Origin: SCN-70-22 sp046327755
GTDB taxonomy: Bacteria > Gemmatimonadota > Gemmatimonadetes > Gemmatimonadales > Gemmatimonadaceae
Assembly (NCBI GenBank): GCA_046327755.1
Contig: JAXLXW010000002.1
Location: forward strand, 62,001-126,000
Direction: 5' to 3'
Length of the DNA stretch: 64,000 bases
In this document: piece after piece, positions 49,046 to 59,600 of the stretch
Layout of the letters: every line of letters starts with the position of its first letter
Position numbering within the stretch: position 1 is the stretch's first letter
Made by a program: the position numbers and the translations under genes
Notes under the pieces: generated by a model
Seen by the model: only the letters and a program-made list of their open reading frames with translations
Told to the model about the DNA's origin: nothing
Databases searched by the model: none

Positions 49046-52000
49046 TTACGGGACCATCGTGGTGGCAACCGTCGTGATCGCATCGCCGTTCGAGAGAACG
49101 CCAACCGCGATGACAACGTCGCCAGCCGCAATGGCGGTCTGGATCGCCGTGGTGTTCCAGGCGTTGCGGAACGAAGCGTTCGGCAGCGCGTAGATCCACG
49201 AACGGTAGGTGCCCTGGTCGCTGCCGAGAGCCGAGCTGCTGCTCCCGATGTAGTTCCACCAGGTGCCGCCGGCGTCGAGACGATAGAAGTCGACGCGCGA
49301 GAACGGCGGGTTCGGAGCATTCGTCGGCGAGGCAACCTGCGCGCGGAGCGGGGTCGTCGAGCCGAACTGGTTGGTCGAGGCAACCGTCGTGATCACGCGC
49401 CAGTGGTTGACCGCGATCGTCGGGTTAGCCGTGTTCCAAGCCTGGACGCCCGTGCCGTTCTGGACGTTCAGAGCCGGGATCGGGATGACCGGCGAGGTCG
49501 ACGGAGCCGGGAAGCCGACGCCGAAGCCCAGGGTGCTACCAACGTTCCACGACCAGACCGTCGCGGTCGTCGGCTTCGCCGTGCCAGCCACGTAGGCCTG
49601 GACGTTGACAGCCGGGAAGACCGAGGCGTCGACCGACTCGATGCCGCGAGCGTACACGGCGCCGTGCGTCGGCGAGATGGTCACAGCCAGCGGCGACGAG
49701 ATGACGTCGTCGAAGGCGGTGCCGATCGACCCACGCGAGTAGCGGAGGGCCGTGGCGGTCGGGACCGCAGGGTACGTGAGTTCGAGCGACTGGGCGATGA
49801 CTTCAGCCGAGTCGGCGTGCGTCGCATTGAAGACGAACGTCGAGCCGGTGAGCGTCGCCGGGACGCCGAGACCCGTGGAGAACGGCGACTCCGAGTTCAC
49901 AAGCGTGCGGCGGAAGAGCGTCGACGAAGTGTTACCGGCGGCGTCCATGACCCACGTCTTGTAGCCGTAGTAGCCTTCCGGCTGCGGCACGTCAACGCGC
50001 TCACCAGCCTTCCAGCCGTCCACGCGAACACCCGCGACCGCCAGCGTGATGCGGGTAAAGCCGCACTGCGGGTCGGTGACGAAGGTGGCGCCCGGGGTCG
50101 AGCCAGCCGAGGCGACCGAGCAGAGACCGGTCGGGTTCAGGTGGCCAGCGGTCGAGAGGTGGTGCGACTGCGCCGCGACGTCGTTGACCGCGTCGTAGTC
50201 ACCGGCGTTGTAGAAGCCGGCGCGATCGTCGAGGTACTCAGCGCGGAACTCGTTGGTGCCGGCAACCGGCTTCACCGTGTAGACGGTGTCGACCGGATCC
50301 GTCGCCGTGCCGCCGTAGGCAGCCGGGAGGGCGAGGCCAGCGTCAACCAGACCCCAGCGGATGCTCGGGTTGTCATAGTCCGTGCCGAACGTCGCGGTCG
50401 CCGAGGAGGTGCCGCGGTTGTTCAGGCGGTCCGACTCCGAGCCCTTGACGGTCCACGGAGCGGTGCCACCGAGGCCAGGCGTGCCGCCGATGAAGTTCGA
50501 CGGGCAGGCAACGCCGCCGTTGATGTCGGCGCCCGTGCCGGTCGCCATCGCGACGTCCGTCGCGGTCACGCCCGAGCAGTTCACCGAGGTGTACGAGGTC
50601 GCGCGGTCGCGCGTGGCGCGGAGACCGACGCCAGCGTCAGCCGACGAGAAGTTGATGAAGCTGAACGCACCGTTCACCCAGCCCGTCACCGCCGGCAGCG
50701 TGCGCGTGATCGACGGCGTGTTGACCGACGGCGCGCGGTAGTCGAGGCGGAGCGAGTCCGGCGTCGCGTTGAAGACCACCGTGTTGGCGATCAGCGGCGT
50801 CGTGGCGAACGTGTTGTTCGTGTTGTCCTGCGCGGAGGCGACCACGACGTTGTCGCGGGTGCCGCCGTTGTTCTCGTACGAGGTGCAGGACTCCTGCGCG
50901 CCGTTGGCGGTGTAGCCGAACGAACGCGTACGGCCCTGCTGCGTGCGGCCACCGTTCGACGCCGCGAGGACGCCGGTCGTGTCGAGGGCGCAGGCGCCCA
51001 GGGTCCAGATCGCGTTCGAGACGCTACGGCCCGGGGTGTAGATGACCGGGTACACCGTGGCCGACGCGTTGGCGGTCGGGCCACCCCAGTACGTGATGTT
51101 CGCAGCCGAAACCGCGTTGACCGACGGCTTCGTGATGTCAGCCGACCAACCGTCGATGTTGTTCAGGACGATCGCGACCGGCGAGGCGCAGGTCGGATCC
51201 GACGGGTTGTTCGTGCAGTTGGCCGCCGTCGAGCCCGTGGCACCCTTCGGGTACACCTGGGCCGACACCGTGCTCGGGCCATTGAGGAGGTCAACCGTCA
51301 CCGACGGAGCGGCGGCGTCCTTCACGAAGTTCGCGGTGTTGACCGAGAGCGTGAGGATGCCGGCGGCCGGGATGGCGCCACCGAAGTTCTGCTTCGCAAC
51401 ACGACGGAGACCGTCGGGCTGAGCCATGCGGACGACGACCGAGTCAATCGGCAGGCCGCTCGGCTGGAAGTTCAGGTTGATTTCGATCTGCCCGTTCACG
51501 TTGTTGACCGCGACCGGAATGTTGGTCTGGCCCGTCGTGATCGAGTTGATCGAGATCTGCGGGGTGAGGACGTTGATCGCGACCGTCGCCTGGAGCGAGT
51601 TGGTCGAGAGGCCAGCGCCCGAACCCGTGGCCGTGATCGTCACGACGCAAGCGCCAGAAGCGACGGCGGTGATCGTCGTCGCGCCCGAGGCGGCGTTCGT
51701 GGAGGCCGTGGCGATGCCCGGGCAGCCCGAGGCGGCCGTGGCAGCGTTGTTCGAGTAGGCAACCGTGGCGCCCGTCGCCGTCGTCACCGTCGTGGTGACC
51801 GTCTGCGCGGAGCCCGGGCCGAGGGTAACGACCGTCGGGGTGACCGTCAGCGTGTTGAGGGCCGCCGGCTGCGCCGAGACCGTCACGGCAAGCGCGCCCG
51901 ACTTCGTCGCGTCAGCCGTCGAGGTCGCGGTGATGACCGCCGTACCCACGGCAACCGCCGTGATCTTGCCCGTCGCGTCAACCGTCGCGATCGACGTCGC

Positions 52001-52492
52001 GCTCGACGCCCAGTTCACCGTCGACGCGGCACCCGCATCACGGTTCACCGTCGCAACTGCCGTCGCGGACTCACCAACCTTCAGCGCAAGCGCCGTCGGC
52101 TGGACCGTCACGCTCTGAACCTGCGGGGCGCGAACCGTCACGGCCGCGGCACCACGCTTGGTGTTGTCAGCCGTCGACGTCGCAACCACCGTCGTCGTAC
52201 CAGCCGCAACGCCCGTCACTTCGCCCGACGCGGCAACCGAAGCGATCGCCGTGTTGTTCGAGCTCCAAGTCACCGTGGTAGCCGGCGAACCGGTGCCCTG
52301 GGTGGTGGCCACCGACGCCGACAGAATCACCTTCTCGCCAACGGCGATGGTGACCTGCGCCGGGGACACCGTCACGCTCGCAATGCCGGCCGGAAGCGGC
52401 TCTTGCGGCGGGGTGACCGATACGTCGTCTCCGCAAGCGGCGAGTCCGAGGACCGCGCCGACCGCAAATAACGACCGAGTGAATTTCTGCAT
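49046..52492 (-). CDS. large lipoprotein with BIG2-type Ig-like domains
   Basis: This is a 1,148-residue exported lipoprotein (lipobox LGLAAC, Cys 20). Residues about 35-300 hold bacterial Ig-like group 2 domains: repeats of 'V-T-V-x-P-x-x-x-x-(L/I)-x-V-G-(E/Q)-x', 'ATVTWSS-x-(N/D)-x-x-I-A-(S/T)-V' and 'G-x-(V/I)-T-(A/G)-V-A-x-G-T'. The remainder is Thr/Ser/Asn/Ala-rich, without a recognised domain, typical of cell-surface proteins. RBS GGGGGAAAAGGA sits directly upstream of ATG 52492. The gene has the strongest promoter/terminator combination in the window and a long 5' leader, so it may be highly expressed. Function unknown, perhaps adhesion. Confidence 0.8.
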   Translation of the reverse strand: MQKFTRSLFAVGAVLGLAACGDDVSVTPPQEPLPAGIASVTVSPAQVTIAVGEKVILSASVATTQGTGSPATTVTWSSNNTAIASVAASGEVTGVAAGTTTVVATSTADNTKRGAAAVTVRAPQVQSVTVQPTALALKVGESATAVATVNRDAGAASTVNWASSATSIATVDATGKITAVAVGTAVITATSTADATKSGALAVTVSAQPAALNTLTVTPTVVTLGPGSAQTVTTTVTTATGATVAYSNNAATAASGCPGIATASTNAASGATTITAVASGACVVTITATGSGAGLSTNSLQATVAINVLTPQISINSITTGQTNIPVAVNNVNGQIEINLNFQPSGLPIDSVVVRMAQPDGLRRVAKQNFGGAIPAAGILTLSVNTANFVKDAAAPSVTVDLLNGPSTVSAQVYPKGATGSTAANCTNNPSDPTCASPVAIVLNNIDGWSADITKPSVNAVSAANITYWGGPTANASATVYPVIYTPGRSVSNAIWTLGACALDTTGVLAASNGGRTQQGRTRSFGYTANGAQESCTSYENNGGTRDNVVVASAQDNTNNTFATTPLIANTVVFNATPDSLRLDYRAPSVNTPSITRTLPAVTGWVNGAFSFINFSSADAGVGLRATRDRATSYTSVNCSGVTATDVAMATGTGADINGGVACPSNFIGGTPGLGGTAPWTVKGSESDRLNNRGTSSATATFGTDYDNPSIRWGLVDAGLALPAAYGGTATDPVDTVYTVKPVAGTNEFRAEYLDDRAGFYNAGDYDAVNDVAAQSHHLSTAGHLNPTGLCSVASAGSTPGATFVTDPQCGFTRITLAVAGVRVDGWKAGERVDVPQPEGYYGYKTWVMDAAGNTSSTLFRRTLVNSESPFSTGLGVPATLTGSTFVFNATHADSAEVIAQSLELTYPAVPTATALRYSRGSIGTAFDDVISSPLAVTISPTHGAVYARGIESVDASVFPAVNVQAYVAGTAKPTTATVWSWNVGSTLGFGVGFPAPSTSPVIPIPALNVQNGTGVQAWNTANPTIAVNHWRVITTVASTNQFGSTTPLRAQVASPTNAPNPPFSRVDFYRLDAGGTWWNYIGSSSSALGSDQGTYRSWIYALPNASFRNAWNTTAIQTAIAAGDVVIAVGVLSNGDAITTVATTMVP

Positions 52493-53114
52493 TCCTTTTC
52501 CCCCTTCTGCAGAGTGAGTTGTGTCCTGCTCGGACTGGTCCTGCTACTGCCTTCCTGCACTTACCGCCTTGCTCTCGTCTGGCGGGACACCCGCTCGACG
52601 CACAAGCGTCGACCGAAGGCGCGATGCGGCCTCCGTCTCAATGACTGGAGACCCCACGTTGCTTCGGCCGGTCACTTCTTGATGTCAGATCCGAAAAATC
52701 CACGTCCGGATACCCCCGGTACGCAGCCAACCAAGCTACCGGTACCCGAATACCGGGTCAAGGCAAAGTGTTGTCGCTAAACGACACACCAAGCCCCGCC
52801 CCGATTCTTCAGCCACCGGCAGCTCAGCTTCCCCTCGGTTATCCAACATCGCGCCGCTGGTGCCCCCCGTCGCCCCGCTTCCGGGTGCAGGGTCTCCAAC
52901 GAGCAAAGAACAGCGCCACGGGGCTTCCGACTCTCTCGCACCCCGCGTCACCGCCCTCCTCCAGCAAAACGCGGCGCGAATGTACACACACTCGCCGCAG
53001 AATCGCCAGAGGAAATCCGGACAACCGCACGACGGGTAATGACGGACACCCGCCCCCCACCGTCACAGCCACGCCCCACTTCGTCATACTGCCCTCCCCC
53101 GCCATCTTGTCCCC
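52493..53114. other. 622-nt non-coding region between BIG2 lipoprotein and UvrD helicase genes
   Basis: A divergent promoter region. It contains the long 5' leader of the BIG2 gene with its -35/-10 pair at 52733-52761, and the region upstream of the helicase gene. Base composition is lower in GC than its neighbours around 52680-52800. Apart from this promoter, no hairpin, repeat or gene with a credible start was found. Confidence 0.5.
52733..52761 (-). promoter_or_regulatory. sigma70-type promoter of the BIG2 lipoprotein gene
   Basis: On the minus strand TTGACC (52761-52756), a 17-nt spacer and TAGCTT (52738-52733). The transcript would start near 52726, giving a leader of about 234 nt. The spacing is ideal and the GC content is locally low. 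Confidence 0.6.
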
Positions 53115-55172
53115 ATGTCCGACCCGCGCCTCTACTCCCGCTCCTCCGAGGTCCCCGCCCCAGCGCGCAACCTCGCCGCCGAGCTCAATCCGGAGCAGGG
53201 CGCAGCCGCCACCTTCGGACACGGCCCCCTCCTCATCATCGCCGGCGCCGGCACTGGAAAGACCCGCACCCTCGTCTACCGCGTCGCGCATCTAATAGAA
53301 GAAGGGACCGCGCCCGATCGCATCCTTCTCCTCACGTTCACCAGGCGCGCTGCCCAGGAAATGCTCCAGCGCGCCGAGCGACTCGTGGGGAGCGCCTCGC
53401 GCCACGTCGCCGGCGGCACCTTCCACGGCACCGGCCACCGCCTCCTCCGCCGCTTCGGCGCCGCCGCCGGCATCCCCGCGGACTTCACCATCATGGACCA
53501 GGGGGACGCCGAAGACCTCATGCAGCTCTCGCGCGCCCAACTCGGCTTCGGCGAAAAGAAGAAGCGCTTTCCCAAGAAGGAGACGCTGCACTACCTCTAC
53601 TCGCGCCACGTCAACACCGAGATCAGCGTCGACGACCTCCTGCGCGACGAGTATCCCCCGTTCGTCGACTACCGCGAGGAGATCGGTCGCATCTTCGCCG
53701 ACTACACCGAGCGCAAGGCGGCGCGAAACCTCGTCGACTACGACGATCTCCTCCTCTTCTGGCAGGCGATGCTGGAGAGCGCGCCGGCACTCGCCGACCG
53801 CATCGCGGGGCTCTACGATCACATCCTCGTCGACGAGTACCAGGACACGAACCTCCTCCAGGCTCGCGTCCTCAAGGGGATGTGCCGCGCGCACCAGAAC
53901 ATCACGGTCGTCGGCGACGACGCGCAGAGCATCTATTCCTTCCGCGGCGCCTCGTTCCGCAACATCCTCGACTTCCCGCGAGAGTTTCCCGGGACGACGA
54001 TGATCACCCTCGAGCAGAACTATCGCTCGACGCAGCCGATCCTCGACGTCACCAACACGCTCATCTCGCGCGCCGAGGAACGCTTCACGAAGAACCTGTG
54101 GACGAAGCGCGAGGGGGGGGAGCGCCCCTGGCTCGTCTCGGTGCAGGACGAGGCGCAGCAGACGCGCTTCGTGGTGGAGCGCATCCTCGAGTTGCACGAG
54201 GAAGGGATCCCGCTGCGCGAGATGTCGGTGCTCTTCCGCGCCGGCTACATGTCGGCCGACCTCGAGATCGAGCTCACGAACCGGAAGATCCCGTTCGAGA
54301 AGTGGGGGGGGCTCAAGTTCCTCGAGGCGGCGCACGTGAAGGACGTCCTTGCCTTCCTGCGCATCCTCGAGAACCCGCGCGACGAGGTGAGCTGGTACCG
54401 GATCCTGTTGCTCCTGCCGGGGATCGGCGAGGCGACGGCGCGCCAGGCGATCGCGTCGATGGCGGCGCACGCGTGGGATCCGCGCGCGTTCCAGCGATGG
54501 TCGCCGCCGCCGCGTGCCCGCGCCGCGCACGTGACGTTAGGCGTGCTGCTGGAGCAGCTGGCGGGGCACGACGCCGAGGGGCAGGTGGGGCACGACCTGG
54601 CGCGCGTGCGCCTGGTGTACGACGACATCCTGCGCGAGCGCTACGATCGGGTGGAGCCGCGCATGGCCGACCTCGACCAGCTGCAAGTGATCGCGGGCGG
54701 CTATCCCTCGCGCGGCGCCTTCCTCGCCGCGCTGGCGCTCGAGCCCCCGCAGGCCACGCAGGACCTGGCCGGCGGGACGACCGACGAGGACGACGCGCTC
54801 ATCCTCAGCACGGTGCACAGCGCGAAGGGGAAGGAGTGGGACGCGGTCTTCCTCATCTGGGCGGTCGACGGCTTCTTCCCGATGGCGCGTTCGATGAACG
54901 ACGACGATGAGCTGGAAGAGGAACGCCGGCTGATGTACGTCGCGCTGACGCGGGCGCGGAATCACCTGGCCGTCACGTATCCGCTCAACTCCTACGGGTC
55001 GCGGCGCGGCGCCGACTACTCGATCGACCAGATGTCGCGCTTCCTCGATCGCGGGGTGCGCGACCAGATGGAGAAGGTCGTGCCGCGGTGGGACGATGCG
55101 CCGCCGCCGGACGCGCCCCCCCCGCCGGGGACGATCGACGTGCGGGCGCTCATGCGGGCGCGGTTCAAGTAA
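53115..55172 (+). CDS. ATP-dependent DNA helicase, UvrD/PcrA family
   Basis: This 685-residue superfamily 1A helicase acts in DNA repair/replication restart. It shows the Walker A LLIIAGAGTGKTRTLVYR near residue 42, motif Ia ILLLTFTRRAAQEM near 72, motif II LVDEYQDTN near 238, motif III VGDDAQSIYSFRGA near 263, motif IV TLEQNYRST near 297, motif V STVHSAKGKEWDAVF near 570 and motif VI RLMYVALTRARNHLAV near 607. Compared with UvrD the protein is a little short and lacks a Tudor-like C-terminus. It starts at ATG 53115 (no strong Shine-Dalgarno sequence). Confidence 0.95.
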   Translation: MSDPRLYSRSSEVPAPARNLAAELNPEQGAAATFGHGPLLIIAGAGTGKTRTLVYRVAHLIEEGTAPDRILLLTFTRRAAQEMLQRAERLVGSASRHVAGGTFHGTGHRLLRRFGAAAGIPADFTIMDQGDAEDLMQLSRAQLGFGEKKKRFPKKETLHYLYSRHVNTEISVDDLLRDEYPPFVDYREEIGRIFADYTERKAARNLVDYDDLLLFWQAMLESAPALADRIAGLYDHILVDEYQDTNLLQARVLKGMCRAHQNITVVGDDAQSIYSFRGASFRNILDFPREFPGTTMITLEQNYRSTQPILDVTNTLISRAEERFTKNLWTKREGGERPWLVSVQDEAQQTRFVVERILELHEEGIPLREMSVLFRAGYMSADLEIELTNRKIPFEKWGGLKFLEAAHVKDVLAFLRILENPRDEVSWYRILLLLPGIGEATARQAIASMAAHAWDPRAFQRWSPPPRARAAHVTLGVLLEQLAGHDAEGQVGHDLARVRLVYDDILRERYDRVEPRMADLDQLQVIAGGYPSRGAFLAALALEPPQATQDLAGGTTDEDDALILSTVHSAKGKEWDAVFLIWAVDGFFPMARSMNDDDELEEERRLMYVALTRARNHLAVTYPLNSYGSRRGADYSIDQMSRFLDRGVRDQMEKVVPRWDDAPPPDAPPPPGTIDVRALMRARFK

Positions 55173-55313
55173 GGCGGGGTTCGGCGCGTTAGGCGTGCGG
55201 GGGGGGAGACGCCAGGAAGGTCAACTGCGTCTCACACGAAGACACGAAGGCGCGAAGGGGCTCGTGCACCTGCGCGGGTGGTTCCCACACGCCACTGAAA
55301 CGACGGCGTGCGG
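55173..55313. other. short gap with a CACGAAG/CACGAAGG repeat
   Basis: The gap between the convergent helicase and aminopeptidase genes carries a CGTTAGGC octamer (55187-55194) and an imperfect tandem ACACGAAGACACGAAGG-type stretch (55232-55258). No perfect hairpin was seen. Confidence 0.5.
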
Positions 55314-56498
55314 TCAACTACCTCGGGGATTCCGGGCGAGCCACGCCCGGAGCTTTGCGAACGGGTCGCCCTGCCCCTCGCGCGTCAGCTGCCTGACGAG
55401 TTGGACGGTCGCCCGCACCGAGCCGCCCGCGCGCTCGTGTACCGCATCAAACAGCCAGAGGTCGGCGGCGTAGACGCGGCGGGCGAGGAGGGAGGCGTTG
55501 TCGAGCGGGAGGCGCGCGAGGCGCGAGGTGTCGATGGTCGCCAGGCGCGGCGCCAGGTCGCGCGACAGCACCCGCCGCATGCGGGCGAAGACGGAATCGC
55601 GCGCCGCCACCCGTGCCGTGGAGTCGCCTGCATGCGCTGTGTAGGCCGAGTCGACCGCGGCGAGCGTCGCGCCCCAGAACGAGCCCAGGAGCTTCTCGTC
55701 ACGCCACTCGGCCTCGAGGCGCCGCACCGCGTGCGGCTGCCCCCGCGCGCGGAAGAACTCCATCGCCCCGCGCGCCCCCACGAACGAGGCGAACGACTCG
55801 TTGAACGTGACCTCCCCCTTCACGAACAGCGTGTTGTGCGTCAGCTCGTGGATGACGGTGTTGGCCAGGTCGAGCGTATCGAGGCGCAGCGTCGTCGAGA
55901 GCAGTGGGTCGTTGAACCAGCCTAACGTGGAGAAGGCCGACGCGGGGCGCAGGTACGTGTCGAACCCGCGCCGCCGCATCGCGTCGGCGGTGCGCTGCGC
56001 CTCGGCGAAGTCGAAGAACCCCTTGTACGGAAAGCGCCCCACGACGGGGAACCACCACGTGTAGGGGGCGAGGGTGTCACGGCGCGCCGCCGACAGGACC
56101 AGCACGAGGGTGTCGCGCTCGAGCGCAGAGTAGGTCGTGAACGACTCGCCGCCGGCAAGGCCGAGCGTGCGCTGCGCGAAAGCGCGCGCATCCACCACCA
56201 GCTGCAACCGGCGGCGACGGTCGCGCTCCGCCGGCCCCCGTGCCGTGGCGCGATCGCCGGCGGCGGCACCGGCCATCGCCTGGTCGCTTTCCCCCCCCTC
56301 GGCGAGGATCGCGGCGATGGAGCGGCGTCGCGCGAGGATCTTCCCCTCCTCCCACGCGGCACGGGCGACATATCGGCCCAGCGGCGTCGCAAGGAGAAGG
56401 AGGACGGCGAGTGCCAGCACCACTCCCGCAATGCGCCTGACGAGTCGCCACCAGCGGCGCGACCGGCGAGCGTCGCCGCTGCGCGGCTGGTCAGTCAT
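55314..56498 (-). CDS. membrane-anchored putative aminopeptidase (PF10023-like)
   Basis: This 394-residue protein has an N-terminal transmembrane anchor (RIAGVVLALAVLLLLATPLGRYVA near residue 24). The zinc metallopeptidase motif HELTHNTLFVKGEVTFNESFASFVG lies near residue 217: H-E-x-x-H with a downstream E-S-F-A, as in the predicted aminopeptidase family PF10023 (formerly DUF2265). The WWFPVVGRFPYKGFFDFAEA segment near 150 is also typical. Its active site faces the periplasm. The start MTDQPRSGDA (ATG 56498) is chosen as the first in frame. It is divergent from dnaE. Confidence 0.85.
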   Translation of the reverse strand: MTDQPRSGDARRSRRWWRLVRRIAGVVLALAVLLLLATPLGRYVARAAWEEGKILARRRSIAAILAEGGESDQAMAGAAAGDRATARGPAERDRRRRLQLVVDARAFAQRTLGLAGGESFTTYSALERDTLVLVLSAARRDTLAPYTWWFPVVGRFPYKGFFDFAEAQRTADAMRRRGFDTYLRPASAFSTLGWFNDPLLSTTLRLDTLDLANTVIHELTHNTLFVKGEVTFNESFASFVGARGAMEFFRARGQPHAVRRLEAEWRDEKLLGSFWGATLAAVDSAYTAHAGDSTARVAARDSVFARMRRVLSRDLAPRLATIDTSRLARLPLDNASLLARRVYAADLWLFDAVHERAGGSVRATVQLVRQLTREGQGDPFAKLRAWLARNPRGS

Positions 56499-56590
56499 CG
56501 GAACCCATCAGGCGCGTGTCGGCGCGGGCTGAAGCGCATAACCGGTGTGCTGTCAAGGAGATAGATGGATCCGGTACCAGGCGGGCGAGT

Positions 56591-56619
56591 TTGGCGCCAG
56601 CGGACGTGAGCACTAAGTT
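56591..56619 (+). promoter_or_regulatory. candidate dnaE promoter giving a leaderless or near-leaderless transcript
   Basis: TTGGCG at 56591-56596, a 17-nt spacer and TAAGTT at 56614-56619. A start 7 nt downstream would coincide with the nucleotide before the dnaE ATG (56627). Confidence 0.5.
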
Positions 56620-56626
56620 ACCCCCG

Positions 56627-59600
56627 ATGTCTTTCGTCCATCTCCACTGTCACTCGGAATTCTCGCTCCTCGACGGTGCCAACCGCATCGAGGACCTGAT
56701 CAAGCGCGCGCAGGAGTTCGAGCAGCCCGCGCTCGCCATCACCGATCACGGCAACCTGCACGCCGCCTGGGAGTTCCAGGAGAAGGCGAAGAAGGCGAAG
56801 GTCAAGCCGATTATCGGGATGGAGGCCTACGTCGCCCCCGGTGACCGCCGCCTCAAGGCGCGCCCCGGGCCCGGGATGAAGCCCTACTACCACCTCGTCC
56901 TGCTGGCCCGCGACATCGTGGGCTATCGGAACCTGGTGAAGCTCTCCTCCCTGGCGTACACCGAGGGATTCTACACGCGCCCGCGCGTCGACCGCGAACT
57001 GCTCGCCCAGTACAGCGAGGGGATCATCGTCTCCTCGGCGTGCATGGCGGGCGAGATCGCCGTCAACCTGGAGAAGGGCGACTGGGACGGCGCCCGCGCC
57101 ACCGCCGCCTGGTACGCCGAGACGTTCAAGGACCGCTACTACCTCGAGGTCCAGGCGCACGACTCGGGCGGACAGGCCAAGCTCAACGGACAGGTGTTGC
57201 AGCTGGCGAAGGAGGTCGGGCTCCCGGTCATCGCCACCAACGACGCGCACTTCCTCAAGGCGAGCGACCACGACGCGCACGACATCCTGCTCTGCATCGG
57301 CCTGGGGAAGGACCGGGACGACAAGGATCGGATGAAGTACGACGAGGGGCTCTACTTCAAGAGCGCCCCCGAGATGGCAGAGCGATTCCCGGCCAACCCG
57401 GAAGTGCTCACCAACACGCTGGCCATCGCCGACCAGTGTGACGTCGTCTTCTCCAAGAAGTACCACGTCCCGTCGTTCCCGCTCCCCGCCAGCGTGGCGA
57501 GCGAGGCCGACCTGCTCGTGCAGCTGGCGACCGACGGCGCCAAGGTGCGCTACGGCGCCCCGCTCCCACCGCACGTGCAGGAGCGCCTCGACTACGAGCT
57601 CGGCGTCATCACCAAGACGGGATACTCGGGCTACTTCCTCATCACGTACGACTTCATCAAGGCGGCGCGCGATCGCGGGATCCCGGTGGGACCGGGGCGC
57701 GGCTCGGCGGCCGGCTCGCTCGTCGCGTACGCGCTGCGCATCACCGACGTCTGCCCGCTCAAGTACGACCTCCTCTTCGAACGCTTCCTGAACCCGGAAC
57801 GCGTCTCGATGCCCGACATCGACGTCGACTTCTGCTTCGAACGTCGCGGCGAAGTCATCGAGTACGTGCGCGAGAAGTACGGAAAGGACGCCGTGGGGCA
57901 GATCGTCACCTTCGGGACGATGAAGTCGCGCGCCGCGGTCAAGGACGTGGGGCGCGTGCTGGGCTTCACGCCGGCCGAGACCGATGCGCTGGCGAAGCTG
58001 ATCCCCAACCAGCCCAACTTCTCGCTCACCGTGGGCGAGGCGATCGAGAAGGTCCCCGAGGTCAAGAAGTTCTACGACACCGACGAGCGCTACACGACGC
58101 TGCTGGACTACGCCGTGGCGCTCGAAGGGCTGTCGCGCCACACGGGAGTGCACGCCGCCGGTGTCGTGATCGCGCCGGGGCCGCTCGACGACTACGTCCC
58201 CATCTGCACGCAGAGTTCGAAGGGGGCGGGCGCGGGCAGCGAAGAGACCGTCATCGTCACGCAGTACGACATGACGTGCCTCGAGAAGGCCGGGATGCTC
58301 AAGATGGACTTCCTCGGCCTCACGACGCTCACCGTCATTCACGACGCGCTGCAGAACATCGCGGCGCGCGGGAAGTCCGTCCCCAACCTCGACGAGATCC
58401 CGGACAACGACCCCGAGACGTATCGCATGCTGCGCATGGGGCGCACGGTCGGGGTCTTCCAGTTCGAATCGCCGCTCGCCACCGACATGCTGCGGAGCAT
58501 GCGGTGCGACCGCTTCGACGACCTCGTCGCCTCCAACGCGCTCATGCGCCCCGGCCCGCTCGACGCCGGGATGCACAAGGTCTACCAGCGGCGCAAGCGC
58601 GGCGAGGAACCCGTCGTCTACGCGCTCCCCGAGCTGGAGCCGATCCTCGAACCCACCTACGGCGTCATCACCTATCAGGAGCAGGTGATGCGTATCGCGC
58701 AGGTGCTGGCCGGCATCTCGCTCGCCGAAGCCGACGTCCTGCGCAAGGCGGTGGGGAAGAAGGACGCGGAACTGATCAAGATCGAGCTCGGCAAGTTCGT
58801 CGAGAAGTCGCTCGAGCGCGGCTACGACAAGCGCATCATCGAGGACCTCGCGGCGCAGATCGAGACGTTCGGCCGGTACGGCTTCAACAAGTCGCACTCG
58901 GTCGCCTACTCGGTCGTCTCGTACCACACCGCCTGGCTCAAGTGCCACTTCCCCGCCGAGTTCATGGCGGCGGTGTTGTCGTCGTCGATCGGCGACACCG
59001 ACAGCGTGGTGAAGTTCATTAACGAGGCGCGCGAACTCGGGATCGAGGTGCTGGCCCCCGACGTGAACGAATCGGGGTACAAGTTCACCGTCGTCGGCGA
59101 CAAGCGGATCCGCTTTGGCCTGGGCGCGGTGCGCAACGTCGGGAAGACGGCGATCGACTCGATCCTTGGGGCGCGCGCGGACGGCCCCTTCGCCTCGATC
59201 TTCGACCTGTGCGAGCGCATCGACCTGCGGATGTGCAACAAGCGCGTCTTCGAGGCGCTGATCCACTCCGGGGCGCTCGACTCGTTAGGTGGTCACCGCG
59301 GGCAGTACCTCGCCATCCTCGACGCCGCGTTGCAGGAGGCGTCGCTCAAGCAGGCCGAGAAGGCTACCGGGCAGGGATCACTGTTCGGGGACCTGCTGGG
59401 GGGGACGGGAGACGGGGGACGGGAGACGGGGGGGCACCAGCTCACGTTGCCGAATGTGGCGCAACTGTCCGAGTCGGAACGGCTCACGCAGGAAAAGGGG
59501 ATCCTCGGCTTCTACATCTCCGGACACCCGTTGGAGCCCTACCGCGCCGAGTGCGAGCTCTTCACCTCGGCCAACGTCTCGCAGCTGGGGACGTGGCAGG

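Noticed and set aside
49037..52471. Long open frame (1,144 codons) on the plus strand over the BIG2 gene
   Set aside because: It is exactly antisense to the BIG2 lipoprotein gene, contains Arg/Asp-rich repetitive sequence without domains, and arises from high GC and repeated codons.
52514..52780. Possible 88-residue lipoprotein-like frame (GTG start, LLPSC near residue 15)
   Set aside because: It lies in the leader of the BIG2 gene on the opposite strand, has no Shine-Dalgarno sequence and a weak, unconserved tail; a chance signal-like stretch is more likely.
56618..59266. Long minus-strand frame (882 codons) over dnaE
   Set aside because: Antisense shadow of dnaE; no start context and no domain-like sequence.
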